Positions 28,010 to 36,088 of a stretch of DNA of 64,000 nt are shown piece by piece. Numbering within the stretch: position 1 is the stretch's first letter; every line of letters begins with the position of its first letter. The DNA is from an uncultured Nostocoides sp. (GTDB lineage Bacteria > Actinomycetota > Actinomycetes > Actinomycetales > Dermatophilaceae). The stretch is taken from assembly GCA_937907685.1 (NCBI GenBank), contig CALCXF010000018.1, forward strand, positions 22,171 through 86,170. The letters are read 5' to 3'. The position numbers and the translations under genes are program-made. The notes under the pieces were generated by a model that saw nothing but the letters and a program-made list of their open reading frames with translations, ran no database searches and had not been told where the DNA came from.

Positions 28010-29137
28010 CTAGCGGCCAGCCCGCTCCAGCACCGCGAACGTCTCCTCGGCTGCCCGCGCCCATGAGAACCGCTTCGCCCGCTCGAGTCCTCGCGCCCGC
28101 AGGTCACGCCGGAGCTCCGCGCCCTGGGTCACGCGCACGAGCGCCGCAGCCAGCGCAGCGACGTCCAAGGCGGGAGTCTGGATGCCGGCGTCACCCACCA
28201 CCTCCACGAGCGCCCCCGCGTCCGACGTCACGACGGGCGTGCCGGTCGCCATCGCCTCGAGCGGCGGGAAACCGAACCCCTCGTACAGGGCGGGATAGAC
28301 CACCGCCGTTGCGGCAGCGTAGTAGCCCGGAAGGTCGACCTGTTCGACGAAGCCGAGGAACCGTACGTCCTCGCTGACGCCCAGCTCCTGCGCCAACGTG
28401 AAGATCTCCTGGAAGCGCCAACCCTTGCCACCGCCGATCAGCAGCGGCATCCGAAGCGAGTCGCGAGCAACCGCGTAGGCACGAAGGAGGGTGGTGATGT
28501 TCTTACGGGGCTCGAGCGTCCCCACGAACAACAAGAAGCGCTCGGGAAGAGCGTGTCGCATCCGAAAGGCCGCGACCTCCGCCTCGGGCACCGGCCGGAA
28601 GCGGTCGTCCAGCCCGTTCTGGATCGCGGTCACCTTTCCGGGTGGGACGGGCAGGAGCTCGAGCACCTCCCGCCGCGTGAAGTCCGAAACCGTGATCACG
28701 TGCACCGCCCGTCGTGTGGACAGACGAGTGAGCAACGACAGGTACGCCCGCTTCGCTGGTCGATGGAGGTCGAAGCGCAAAAACGCGAGGTCGTGGACGG
28801 TGACCACGGTAGGGCACGGCGCGAGCAGCGGCATCACGTTCAGGGGGCAGAGGAGCACGTCGGGCCGGTCGCGCAGGAGCAGCGGGGGAGCGATGAGCTG
28901 TTCCCACACGATGCGGGCCAGCGGGTTGGTCGTGGGGAGACCGCTCGTGCGCAGTGTCACGCTGGGTGGCGCGCCGATGCGTGCGTGCGTCGTCCCCGGG
29001 GGCGCGTAGACCGTCCAGCGGTGCTGGCCCGGCAGCTTCCACAGCTCTCTCAACAGCTGGTCGATGTAGCGGCTGACGCCGGCCTGGCGATACCCCGGTT
29101 CAGGGCTCACCAGCTGAGCGTTGACGGCGATGTGCAT
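28010..29137 (-). CDS. Glycosyltransferase family 4 protein
   Basis: A 375-residue GT-B retaining glycosyltransferase. It begins MHIAVNAQLVSPEPGYRQAG, the N-terminal Rossmann half includes TVVTVHDLAFLRFDLHRPAK, and the C-terminal nucleotide-sugar half has FVGTLEPRKNITTLLRAYA and the catalytic-type EGFGFPPLEAMATGTPVV, followed by DAGALVEVVGDAG. Closest in layout to mannosyltransferases of the RfaB/WbcX type. Single gene, divergent from the oxygenase gene at 29336. Probably adds sugars to a surface glycan or lipid; donor and acceptor are not predictable. Confidence 0.88.
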   Translation of the reverse strand: MHIAVNAQLVSPEPGYRQAGVSRYIDQLLRELWKLPGQHRWTVYAPPGTTHARIGAPPSVTLRTSGLPTTNPLARIVWEQLIAPPLLLRDRPDVLLCPLNVMPLLAPCPTVVTVHDLAFLRFDLHRPAKRAYLSLLTRLSTRRAVHVITVSDFTRREVLELLPVPPGKVTAIQNGLDDRFRPVPEAEVAAFRMRHALPERFLLFVGTLEPRKNITTLLRAYAVARDSLRMPLLIGGGKGWRFQEIFTLAQELGVSEDVRFLGFVEQVDLPGYYAAATAVVYPALYEGFGFPPLEAMATGTPVVTSDAGALVEVVGDAGIQTPALDVAALAAALVRVTQGAELRRDLRARGLERAKRFSWARAAEETFAVLERAGR

Positions 29138-29335
29138 GGAGCTGTCAGCGCCGGAGACCGCGTGCCCGGAGGTGGAAGAACATCGCCCCAGAACATAGTG
29201 GCTCCGCCACACGACGAGTGGCGGCCCGGCCTGCCGTCCCGCCCGCGTCTCCTGTGACGGAGGTCACGCTTAGACACCGCCGAGGCAGGTGGGGGGTGGA
29301 CGTTGGATGGACTTCTGCCCTGAGAGGAGACCCCC

Positions 29336-30244
29336 GTGGCTGCGCTGACCGACCTCGCCCGCCTGCCGCAACGGCGGCTGGGTGCAGCGCTGCGCTCGCG
29401 GGTCGCCGGAGAGGACGCCGTCGAGCGCGCCAGGATCATCTGGGGCCGCTCCGGCGAGCGGTGGTTCACGCCGCAGGACCCGGTGTGGCGCGTCCACGCC
29501 GACGCCGCGATGTTCCCCGGCGGCGTGGCGGCGCTTCTCCTCCAGTCCCTCCACCCGCTGGCCATGGCGGGGGTCGCCGGGCACAGCGGCTACCGCGGCG
29601 ACCCGTGGGGGCGCCTCCAGCGCACGTCCCACTTCCTCGCGACGACGACCTTCGGAACCGTCGAGGACGCCGAGGCGACGATCGAGCACGTCCGCGGCAT
29701 CCACGAACGGGTGCGCGGGAAGGACTCCCGGGGCCGGGCCTACCGCGCGAGCGACCCGCACCTCCTCGGCTGGGTGCACGTCGCGGAGGCTCACAGCTTC
29801 CTCGCCGCCTACCAGCGCTACGCGTCCACCCCCCTCACGCCGCAGGAGTCCGACACCTACGTCGAGCAGTCGGCGGTCGTGGCCCGCCGGCTGGGCGCCG
29901 TCGACGTGCCGACGACGGTGGCCGACCTCCAGCGCGCCCTTGCGGCGTACCGACCCGAGCTCGAGGCGACGCACGAGGCGAGGGATGCCGCCCGCTTCCT
30001 GCTCCTCGACCCGCCCCTGCCGTGGCCAGCACGGCCGGGGTACGGCCTCATCGCGACCGGGGGCGTCGCCGTCCTGCCGGCCTGGGCCCGTCGCGCCCTC
30101 CGACTGCCGGTGGCCGGGCCGGTCGCGACCGTCGCCGAGCAGGCGGGCCGGATCGGCACGGGCGCGGTGCGCTGGGCGATGGCAGGAGTTGCGGAGGAGC
30201 GCCGCGTCGCGGGCGAGGAGCACCCGGCGGCGGAAGGCGCCTGA
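29336..30244 (+). CDS. MpaB/Lcp-like oxygenase family protein (DUF2236)
   Basis: A 302-residue mostly helical protein of the DUF2236 family, which includes rubber oxygenase Lcp and the fungal MpaB oxygenase. Family features include DAAMFPGGVAALLLQSLHPL near residues 55-74, AGHSGYRGDPWGRLQRTSHF, RASDPHLLGWVHVAEAHSFL and YRPELEATHEAR. Conserved His and Arg residues of these segments are thought to hold a heme b in characterised members; the substrate here is unknown. Start is GTG 29336 with GAGAGGAG upstream. Convergent with the SRPBCC gene. Confidence 0.85.
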   Translation: MAALTDLARLPQRRLGAALRSRVAGEDAVERARIIWGRSGERWFTPQDPVWRVHADAAMFPGGVAALLLQSLHPLAMAGVAGHSGYRGDPWGRLQRTSHFLATTTFGTVEDAEATIEHVRGIHERVRGKDSRGRAYRASDPHLLGWVHVAEAHSFLAAYQRYASTPLTPQESDTYVEQSAVVARRLGAVDVPTTVADLQRALAAYRPELEATHEARDAARFLLLDPPLPWPARPGYGLIATGGVAVLPAWARRALRLPVAGPVATVAEQAGRIGTGAVRWAMAGVAEERRVAGEEHPAAEGA

Positions 30245-30262
30245 CCGCGAGGGGTGGGCGGC

Positions 30263-30733
30263 TCAGTGCGCGGACGGTCCGGCCACGAGCTCGGCGATGC
30301 GCTCCAGTGTGCGCTCCATGTTGGCGCGGGTCGACGAGGTCATCGTCGCCTTGACGAACGGCTTGCTCGTCCAGCGCTCCTGGGAGAGGTCCCACGACTC
30401 GGTGACGAGCGTGCCACCCTCCACCGGCTCGAGGACGTACCGCCAGACACGCCCGCCGAGGAGAGTCCCCAGTGGCCCACTGGCGGTGGTCTGCCAGGCG
30501 ATGCGGCGGTTCTCGTCGAGCTCGATGACGGTGTTCCGCGTGGAGTACGCCACGCCGAGGTGCATGTCCATGCCGAACCTGTCTCCCACCGCGAGCCGGC
30601 GGCCACCACTGCGAGCACCTTTGACCGTCCCCCCGCCGTCGATGTCGGCGTGGCCAGCGGGGTCCGCGAGCAGGTCGAAGATCGGCTCGGGAGGGCTGGG
30701 GATCAGGCGCTGGACCGAGAGGACGTCGCTCAT
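30263..30733 (-). CDS. SRPBCC (START-like) family protein
   Basis: A 156-residue ligand-binding-fold protein. It begins LSVQRLIPSPPEPIFDLLAD, the usual START/polyketide cyclase entry, then AVGDRFGMDMHLGVAYSTRN, RRIAWQTTASG, GTLVTESWDLS and a long C-terminal helix (TRANMERTLERIAELVAG). Such proteins bind hydrophobic ligands; no catalytic residues can be named. TAGCGT lies six bases before the ATG and no ribosome site is seen. Located 21 bases downstream of metZ. Confidence 0.85.
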   Translation of the reverse strand: MSDVLSVQRLIPSPPEPIFDLLADPAGHADIDGGGTVKGARSGGRRLAVGDRFGMDMHLGVAYSTRNTVIELDENRRIAWQTTASGPLGTLLGGRVWRYVLEPVEGGTLVTESWDLSQERWTSKPFVKATMTSSTRANMERTLERIAELVAGPSAH

Positions 30734-30739
30734 GCGGCG

Positions 30740-30745
30740 ACGCTA
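30740..30745 (-). promoter_or_regulatory. Putative -10 element for leaderless SRPBCC gene
   Basis: TAGCGT on the minus strand, six bases before ATG 30733, in the 21-base gap after metZ. This suggests its own leaderless transcript in addition to readthrough. Confidence 0.4.
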
Positions 30746-30754
30746 ACAGCAGCG

Positions 30755-31975
30755 TCAGGCCCGCACCCGGTCGGCCTCGGCCAGGGACCGGTCGAGGTCG
30801 GCGACGAGGTCGAGCACGTCCTCGAGGCCGACGGAGAGTCGGACCGTGGCGTCGGTGATGCCCACCGCTGCCCGGGCGGCGGGCTCAAGGCGCCGGTGAG
30901 TCGTCGTCGCGGGGTGGGTGACCAGCGACTTGGCGTCCCCCAGGTTGTTGGAGATGTCCACGAGCCGCAAGGAGTTCATCAGCGCGAACGCTGCGTCCTT
31001 GCCACCCTCGACGTCGAAGGTGACCACGGTGCCGCCGCCGCCCTCGAGCTGACGGAGGGCAAGGGCGTGCTGGGGGTGGCTCCGCAGGTGCGGGTAGAGG
31101 ACCCGGTGGATGCCGCGCCCCTGAGCCTGCCAGTGCTCGAGGGTCTCGGCCATCACGAGCGCCGACTCGGCCATCCGGCGCACGCGGAGGTCGAGGGTCT
31201 CGAGCCCCTTGGTCATGATCCAGGCATTGAACGGTGACATCGACGGACCCGTGTGCCGCATGAGGTTCTTCACCGGGCCGTCGATGAAGTCCTGCGGTCC
31301 GAGCACCGCGCCGCCCAGGGCCCGTCCCTGCCCGTCGATGTGCTTGGTCGCGGAGTACACCACGACGTCCGCGCCATGGGCCAGCGGGTGCGAGAACACC
31401 GGAGTGCCGAAGACGTTGTCGACGACCACCGTGGCGCCGGCCGCATGGGCGAGGTCGGACACGGCCGACATGTCGACGAGCTCCTGCATCGGGTTGCTGG
31501 GGGTCTCGAAGAACACAGCGGTCGTGGGGACGGCGAGCGCGTCACTCCACTGGTCGAGGTCGGCCCCGTCGACGAAGACGGTCTCGACCCCCCACCGGGG
31601 CAGGATCTCGTCGAGGATCACCAGGCACGAGCCGAACAGCGCCCGCGAGGCCACGACCCGGTCGCCGGATCCGCACAGGGCCGCCATCGCGGTGAACACC
31701 GCCGCCATTCCGGATGCCGTCGCGAAGCATGCCTCGGCGCCCTCGAGCAGCCGCATCCGCTCCTCGAAGGTCGCCACCGTGGGATTGCCGTAGCGGCTGT
31801 AGATGTAGTGCTCGACCTCGTCCTTGAACGCGGCCTCCGCCTGCTCCGCGGAGCGGTAGACGAACCCGGACGTGAGGAACAGCGCCTCCGCCGTCTCGTC
31901 GAACCCGCTACGGGAGAGCCCTCCTCGGACGGCACGGGTCCGGGGGTGCCAGTCCCCCGGCTCCCCCGGCTCCAC
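30755..31975 (-). CDS. metZ: O-succinylhomoserine sulfhydrylase
   Basis: PLP enzyme of the Cys/Met metabolism family that makes homocysteine from an activated homoserine and sulfide. The 406 residues equal M. tuberculosis MetZ. Visible motifs: SRYGNPTVATFEERM, AEACFATASGMAAVFTAMAA, VVVDNVFGTPVFSHPLAHGA and the PLP lysine segment VVYSATKHIDGQGRALGGAV. GTG 31975 is chosen because it follows the rhodanese stop by two bases and gives the family length; the longer open frame extends into the rhodanese gene out of frame. The metZ-rhodanese pair also occurs in M. tuberculosis and suggests sulfur trafficking. Confidence 0.93.
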   Translation of the reverse strand: MEPGEPGDWHPRTRAVRGGLSRSGFDETAEALFLTSGFVYRSAEQAEAAFKDEVEHYIYSRYGNPTVATFEERMRLLEGAEACFATASGMAAVFTAMAALCGSGDRVVASRALFGSCLVILDEILPRWGVETVFVDGADLDQWSDALAVPTTAVFFETPSNPMQELVDMSAVSDLAHAAGATVVVDNVFGTPVFSHPLAHGADVVVYSATKHIDGQGRALGGAVLGPQDFIDGPVKNLMRHTGPSMSPFNAWIMTKGLETLDLRVRRMAESALVMAETLEHWQAQGRGIHRVLYPHLRSHPQHALALRQLEGGGGTVVTFDVEGGKDAAFALMNSLRLVDISNNLGDAKSLVTHPATTTHRRLEPAARAAVGITDATVRLSVGLEDVLDLVADLDRSLAEADRVRA

Positions 31976-31977
31976 CG

Positions 31978-32391
31978 TCAGCCCTGGCGCCACGGCAGCC
32001 CTGCGTTCTTCCACCCCGACACGGTGCGGTGGCCGTTCCCGTCGTGCGGACCCTCGAACCCCTCCGCCACGTTGTAGGCCGGGCCCAGCCCGGCCGCGGT
32101 GAGCGCCTCGGCAGCCGACCGTGACCGTACCCCCGAGCGGCAGAGCAGGTAGACCGGTCGGCCGGGCACGAGGCCCGCCTCGCGAACCTCGTCGACGAAG
32201 CGCTCGTTGACGTTCCCGTCCGGGTACCTGGACCACTCGGCGAGCACCAGCGCACCGCCCGGGGCCGACAGGTCCGGCACCCCCACGAAGGTCCACTCGG
32301 CGCGGGTCCGCACGTCGACGAGGACCGCGTCCTCCCCGGTTGTCACGGCGGCGTAGGCCTCGGCCGGCGTCACATCGCCTGCGTAGCTCAT
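31978..32391 (-). CDS. Rhodanese-like sulfurtransferase
   Basis: A 137-residue single-domain rhodanese. DVRTRAEWTFVGVPDL is the usual N-terminal signature and the active-site loop is LLCRSGVRSRSAAEAL, with Cys as the persulfide carrier. Directly precedes metZ with a two-base gap, so it may pass sulfur into homocysteine formation or detoxify sulfane sulfur. ATG 32391 follows TACGCT by seven bases; the longer frame upstream has no family resemblance. Confidence 0.92.
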   Translation of the reverse strand: MSYAGDVTPAEAYAAVTTGEDAVLVDVRTRAEWTFVGVPDLSAPGGALVLAEWSRYPDGNVNERFVDEVREAGLVPGRPVYLLCRSGVRSRSAAEALTAAGLGPAYNVAEGFEGPHDGNGHRTVSGWKNAGLPWRQG

Positions 32392-32398
32392 GGGACCG

Positions 32399-32404
32399 AG
32401 CGTA
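32399..32404 (-). promoter_or_regulatory. Putative -10 element for leaderless rhodanese-metZ transcript
   Basis: TACGCT on the minus strand, seven bases before ATG 32391, in the 43-base gap after the RNase H gene. Confidence 0.4.
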
Positions 32405-32434
32405 GGCCGGTCGCCCCGGTTCAGCCGGGCCGTC

Positions 32435-33334
32435 TCAGGTGCGGTTGGTGAAGGCGACCGAGACGTCGTCGTCGCCCCAGACCTCGATACCGGCAAGGGA
32501 CCCGGGCGCCACGGCGAGGCGTGAGCGCCGGTCCTCCGGCACGGCCAGCACGTGGGCGAGCACCCCGCGGACCGCATCGGGGGCGCAGACCACGACGGTG
32601 GTGCCGCCCCGGCCCACGATCCGATCCCAGGCCGCGCCGAGGTCCGGTCCTGCAGCGTCCCACACCGGGTCGACGAGGGATTCGGCTCCCAGCGCGGCCC
32701 CGATCTCCGCCGCTGTCTCGACCGCGTCCACGGACCGTGCGGTGACGAGGCACCGCGGGGCCCCGCCGAGCAGGTGTGCGACGGCGTTCACCGCGGTGTG
32801 GACGGCCTCGCCGGACGCCTGGGCGACGAGCACGACCCGCACCGGGGTCCCGACCCGCTGGGAAACGGGAGCGCGCTCCACCGGCGCCTCCTCGCCGGGG
32901 CGGCGGTCGACGCTGTGACCGTCCATCGCGACGTTCGACAGGGCGTCGGCGTCCCTGTTCTCCTCACGCGGCACCCACTCGAATCGCACCGACCCACCCG
33001 CACGGGTGATGTCGGCGACGAGGTCACGGGCCTGCAGGGCGAGGCGACGCATGTCCTCGTGCTTGATCTTCCAGCGCCCGGACATCTGCTCGACGACGAG
33101 CTTGGAGTCCAGCCGGGCGACCACCTCGGCCGCGCTGTCGATGGCCATCGCCGCCTCGAGTCCCGCGATGAGCCCCCGGTACTCGGCGACGTTGTTCGAC
33201 ACCGTCCCGAGCGGCTCGGCGCGCTCGGCGAGGAGTTGGCCGGTGTCCGTGTCGCGGACCAGCGCGCCGTAGCCGGCGACGCCCGGATTGCCTCGCGACC
33301 CGCCGTCGGCCTCGACGGTGAGCCGCCGGGTCAC
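32435..33334 (-). CDS. RNase HI with degenerate histidine-phosphatase-like C-terminal half
   Basis: A 299-residue two-domain protein. Residues 1-135 are RNase HI with all four acidic positions visible: VEADGGSRGNPG (Asp), NNVAEYRGLIAGLEAA (Glu), ARLDSKLVVEQMSG (Asp) and WVPREENRDADALSN (Asp). It should cut RNA in RNA-DNA hybrids. In M. tuberculosis Rv2228c the second half is a phosphatase with an RHG motif. Here the equivalent strand reads RVVLVAQASGEA and the later SH motif is replaced by VVVCAPDAVRG, so the catalytic Arg-His-Gly and second His are gone. GTG 33334 overlaps the upstream stop by four bases. Conserved cluster with the zinc-ribbon and Nif3 genes. Confidence 0.9.
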   Translation of the reverse strand: MTRRLTVEADGGSRGNPGVAGYGALVRDTDTGQLLAERAEPLGTVSNNVAEYRGLIAGLEAAMAIDSAAEVVARLDSKLVVEQMSGRWKIKHEDMRRLALQARDLVADITRAGGSVRFEWVPREENRDADALSNVAMDGHSVDRRPGEEAPVERAPVSQRVGTPVRVVLVAQASGEAVHTAVNAVAHLLGGAPRCLVTARSVDAVETAAEIGAALGAESLVDPVWDAAGPDLGAAWDRIVGRGGTTVVVCAPDAVRGVLAHVLAVPEDRRSRLAVAPGSLAGIEVWGDDDVSVAFTNRT

Positions 33335-34071
33335 AGGCCCGACTCTGGTGTCCGGACGAGGATGCGGCGGCACTCCTCGCAGCGGACCACCTCGTCGCTC
33401 GCGGCCTGGCGGATCCTCTGGATCTCGACCGGGTTGACCTCCAGCTGGCAGCCCGCGCACCGGCGCTGCCGCAGCGGAGCCGCCCCCGTGCCGCCGTTGC
33501 TGATCCGGATCTTCTCGTACAGGGCCATGAGGTCGGGGCCCACCTCGGCGGCAAGCGTCTCGCGAGGAGCACCGACCTCGGCTGCCTCGCCGTCGAGCCG
33601 GGCGAACGCCTCGTCGCGGGCGGCCTCGAGTGCCTGGATGCGTGCGGTCAGCTCGCCACGACCGCGCTCGAGCGCCGAGACGTCGGACTCGGCAGCCTCC
33701 GCGCGTTCCATGACCTCGAGCTCGATGTCCTCGAGCTCGGCCTGCCGACGGGTCAGGGAGACCATCTCGTGCTGGAGGGCCTGGAGGTCCTTGGCCGTCC
33801 CCGTGCCGGCGTCGAGCCGCGCCCGGTCACGGGCGGCCCTGTCACGAACGAGCTGCACGTCGGCCTCGGCCTTCGCGACCTCGCGCTGGATGTCGTCGAG
33901 CTCGGTGCGGGAACGGACGAGCTGGTCATCGATGAGCCGAGCCTTTCCCTGAAGGTCCTGGAGCTCGGCGAGCTGCGGCAGGTGGGTCCGCGCATGGGCG
34001 ATCTGGTCGAGCCGGGTGTCGATCGCCTGGAGGTCGAGGAGCCGCAGCTGGCGGGCGGACTCGGCGATCAC
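33331..34071 (-). CDS. Coiled-coil protein with C4 zinc ribbon
   Basis: A 246-residue protein. Residues about 1-180 form a long coiled coil (LLDLQAIDTRLDQIAHAR, LQDLQGKARLIDDQLVRSR, ELEDIELEVMERAEAAESDV). The C-terminus has a zinc ribbon with CAGC and CEEC (Cys residues near 203, 206, 225 and 228). This matches the family annotated as C4-type zinc ribbon protein (M. tuberculosis Rv2229c, H. pylori HP0958-like fold). GTG 34071 overlaps the nif3 stop by four bases. Function is not settled; nucleic acid or protein binding is plausible. Confidence 0.88.
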   Translation of the reverse strand: MIAESARQLRLLDLQAIDTRLDQIAHARTHLPQLAELQDLQGKARLIDDQLVRSRTELDDIQREVAKAEADVQLVRDRAARDRARLDAGTGTAKDLQALQHEMVSLTRRQAELEDIELEVMERAEAAESDVSALERGRGELTARIQALEAARDEAFARLDGEAAEVGAPRETLAAEVGPDLMALYEKIRISNGGTGAAPLRQRRCAGCQLEVNPVEIQRIRQAASDEVVRCEECRRILVRTPESGL

Positions 34072-34919
34072 GGCATACCTCCCGGCTCGGCACCGACGAC
34101 GAAGGTCCACGGGTCGGTGCTCACTGTGCTGATGTGGGTGTCCACCCTAGCCGCGCGCTCTCCCAGCCCGGCTCGGAGCGCGCGCTCCGCCCGGGCCAGC
34201 CAGACCTGCTCACTGGCCCAGTGTCCGGCGTCGACGAGGTACGGGGGACCACCGCGAGCCTCCTCCCTGGCCTCCAGAACCGGGTGGTGGCGCAGGTCCG
34301 CCGTCACGTACACGTCGGCGCGCGCGGTGCGCACGTCGTCGAAGAGGTCGTCCCCACTCCCCCCGAGGACCGCCACCCGACGCACAGTCGCCTCCGGCGG
34401 ACCTGCCACCCGGATGCCGCCGGCGGCCCGAGGAAGTCGGCTCGCCAGCCGCTCCGCGAAGGCGTGGAGCGTGGTGTCCTCCGCGAGGTCACCGACCCGG
34501 CCGAGAGGCTGCTGCTCGACCATGGCCAGGGGTTCCGTCGAGCCGAGCCCGCATGCCTCCGCGAGCGCTTCAGCGACCCCCTCGGCCGCGACGTCGGCGT
34601 TGGTGTGGGCGACGTAGAGCGCCACGTCCCCGACGACGAGGTGCGTGACACTGGCCCCCTTGGCGTTCGTCGTCGCGACGCTGTGCACCCCCCGCAGGAG
34701 GAGAGGGTGATGAGTGAGGAGGAGGTCGGCCCCCAGATCGCGAGCCTCCCCGATGACGGAGAGGGTGGGGTCGACGGCGAGGTGCACCCGGCGGACCGGC
34801 TGCTCGGGGTCGCCGGTGACGAGACCGACCTGGTCCCAGGACTGGGCCGTGGAGGGCGGGTAGAGCCGCTCGACGACGTCGAGCACCTCTCTCAAGGTGA
34901 GGTCCGGCGCGTCGGTCAT
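34068..34919 (-). CDS. Nif3-like dinuclear metal centre protein
   Basis: A 283-residue NIF3/DUF34 family protein. Metal-binding segments visible are LLLTHHPLLLRGV near residues 66-78, YVAHTNADVAAEGV (Asp) and the C-terminal YLVDAGHWASEQ. NIF3 proteins are widely conserved, with unclear metal-dependent hydrolase activity. The ATG at 34919 lies only one base after the discriminator base of tRNA-Val, so there is no room for a ribosome site: processing at the tRNA 3' end would release a nearly leaderless mRNA. In-frame TTG and GTG codons lie 9 and 12 codons in, as alternatives. Confidence 0.9.
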   Translation of the reverse strand: MTDAPDLTLREVLDVVERLYPPSTAQSWDQVGLVTGDPEQPVRRVHLAVDPTLSVIGEARDLGADLLLTHHPLLLRGVHSVATTNAKGASVTHLVVGDVALYVAHTNADVAAEGVAEALAEACGLGSTEPLAMVEQQPLGRVGDLAEDTTLHAFAERLASRLPRAAGGIRVAGPPEATVRRVAVLGGSGDDLFDDVRTARADVYVTADLRHHPVLEAREEARGGPPYLVDAGHWASEQVWLARAERALRAGLGERAARVDTHISTVSTDPWTFVVGAEPGGMP

Positions 34920-34920
34920 G

Positions 34921-34993
34921 TGGGCCCGGCCGGGATCGAACCGACGACCGACGCGGTGTAAACGCGGCGCTCTACCAGCTGAGCTACAGGCCC
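34921..34993 (-). tRNA. tRNA-Val (TAC anticodon)
   Basis: Minus-strand cloverleaf of 73 bases: acceptor GGGCCTG paired with CGGGCCC, D-stem GCTC/GAGC, anticodon loop TTTACAC with anticodon TAC, T-arm GTCGG-TTCGATC-CCGGC and discriminator A. The anticodon stem has one mismatch at its outer pair. CCA is not encoded. It is followed after one base by the ATG of nif3 on the same strand. Confidence 0.95.
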
Positions 34994-35063
34994 CGGACGG
35001 CGGCGGCACCGCCAGGTGCCTCCGCCGACCGCGGCCATTGTGGCAGGTGCCCGGCTCGGCCGG

Positions 35064-35543
35064 TCAGGAGAGCGCGGCCACCTCGGCCGGCAGCCCCCCG
35101 AAGTCGCGTCGGTCGCCCGGACCGTTGACCATGGTCCAGCGGACGACCCGCTGCCGGTCGACGAGGAACGTGCCGCGTACCGGCGCCCCGGTGTGCTCGT
35201 TGAGCACACCGTAGGAGCGGGTGACCTCGCCGTGCGGCCAGAAGTCCGACAGGAGAGGGAAGAAGTAACCCTGGAGGTCGGCCCACGCCCGGAGGCCGAA
35301 CACGGGGTCGCAGGAGATGCAGACGACCTGGAGGTCGTCGGACACGAACCGCTCGAGGTGGTCCCGGATCTCGTCGAGCTCGCCGGTGCAGATGCCCGAG
35401 AAGGCGAAGGGGTAGAAGACGAGAACCGCGTTCTTCTCGGCCGTGATCGCGGACAGCGAGACGGCCACGCCGTTCTGGTCACGAAGACTGAAGTCGGGCG
35501 CGACCTGGCCGACGGCGAGGGGGGCGACGGTGGACGCGATCAT
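35064..35543 (-). CDS. ahpE: AhpE-type peroxiredoxin
   Basis: A 159-residue thioredoxin-fold peroxidase that reduces peroxides through Cys52 in PFAFSGICTGELDEIRDHL, closely matching the actinobacterial AhpE active site. A second Cys occurs in VVCISCDPVFGLR. Other family segments are APDFSLRDQNGVAVSL, WPHGEVTRSYGVLNEHTG and GTFLVDRQRVVRW. AhpE is normally a one-cysteine peroxiredoxin reduced by mycothiol/mycoredoxin. Same relative position as ahpE in M. tuberculosis, upstream of DUF3052 and aceE. Confidence 0.9.
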   Translation of the reverse strand: MIASTVAPLAVGQVAPDFSLRDQNGVAVSLSAITAEKNAVLVFYPFAFSGICTGELDEIRDHLERFVSDDLQVVCISCDPVFGLRAWADLQGYFFPLLSDFWPHGEVTRSYGVLNEHTGAPVRGTFLVDRQRVVRWTMVNGPGDRRDFGGLPAEVAALS

Positions 35544-35640
35544 GCCGTCATCCTGCCAGTGCCTCCGGGGCTTCCGGCACGGCCGGGGACGGGGTTCGAC
35601 AGCGCTCTGGCGGCGGTGCCACGACCCGAGGGCGCCTGGG

Positions 35641-36084
35641 TCAGCGCCGCACCTTTGCCTTCGGCGCGACGAGCTTGTGGGCCCGCCAGCTCGGTGACGC
35701 GTTGAAGGTTCCGGCGGCGTGGAGGCCGGCTGTCACAGCCGCTTCGTCGATGTCACTGGGGTCGACCTCGTCGACGCCGGCCTTGGGGGTGAGCAGGACG
35801 ACGAAGCCCCCGTCGTCGAGGACGCCCACCATGTCGACGAGCGCGTCCCCGAGGTCACCGTCCCCCTCACGGAACCAGAGAAGCACCGCGTCGGCGCCGC
35901 CCGTGTAGTCCTCGTCCTCGATCTCGGCACCGCAGATGTCCTCGACGGCGTACCGGAAGTCGTCGTCGACGTCGGCGTCGTAACCGAACTCCTGGACCAC
36001 CTGGTCACGGGCGAACCCCAGGCGCTCGACGGCTCCGGGGCCGTTCGAGCCGGGGTCGACCGGCGGTGGGGCGGGGGTGTTCAC
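35641..36084 (-). CDS. DUF3052 family protein
   Basis: A 147-residue acidic protein. AVERLGFARDQVVQEFGYDADVDDDFRYAVEDICG near the N-terminus marks DUF3052, then DAVLLWFREGDGDLGDALVDM and GFVVLLTPKAGVDEVDPSDI. Actinobacteria-specific and commonly found next to ahpE/aceE; the function is unknown. GTG 36084 is used because it follows the stop of the PH-domain gene and has GAGAGG upstream. The longer frame extends into the PH gene and is not credible. Confidence 0.85.
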   Translation of the reverse strand: MNTPAPPPVDPGSNGPGAVERLGFARDQVVQEFGYDADVDDDFRYAVEDICGAEIEDEDYTGGADAVLLWFREGDGDLGDALVDMVGVLDDGGFVVLLTPKAGVDEVDPSDIDEAAVTAGLHAAGTFNASPSWRAHKLVAPKAKVRR

Positions 36085-36088
36085 GGCG

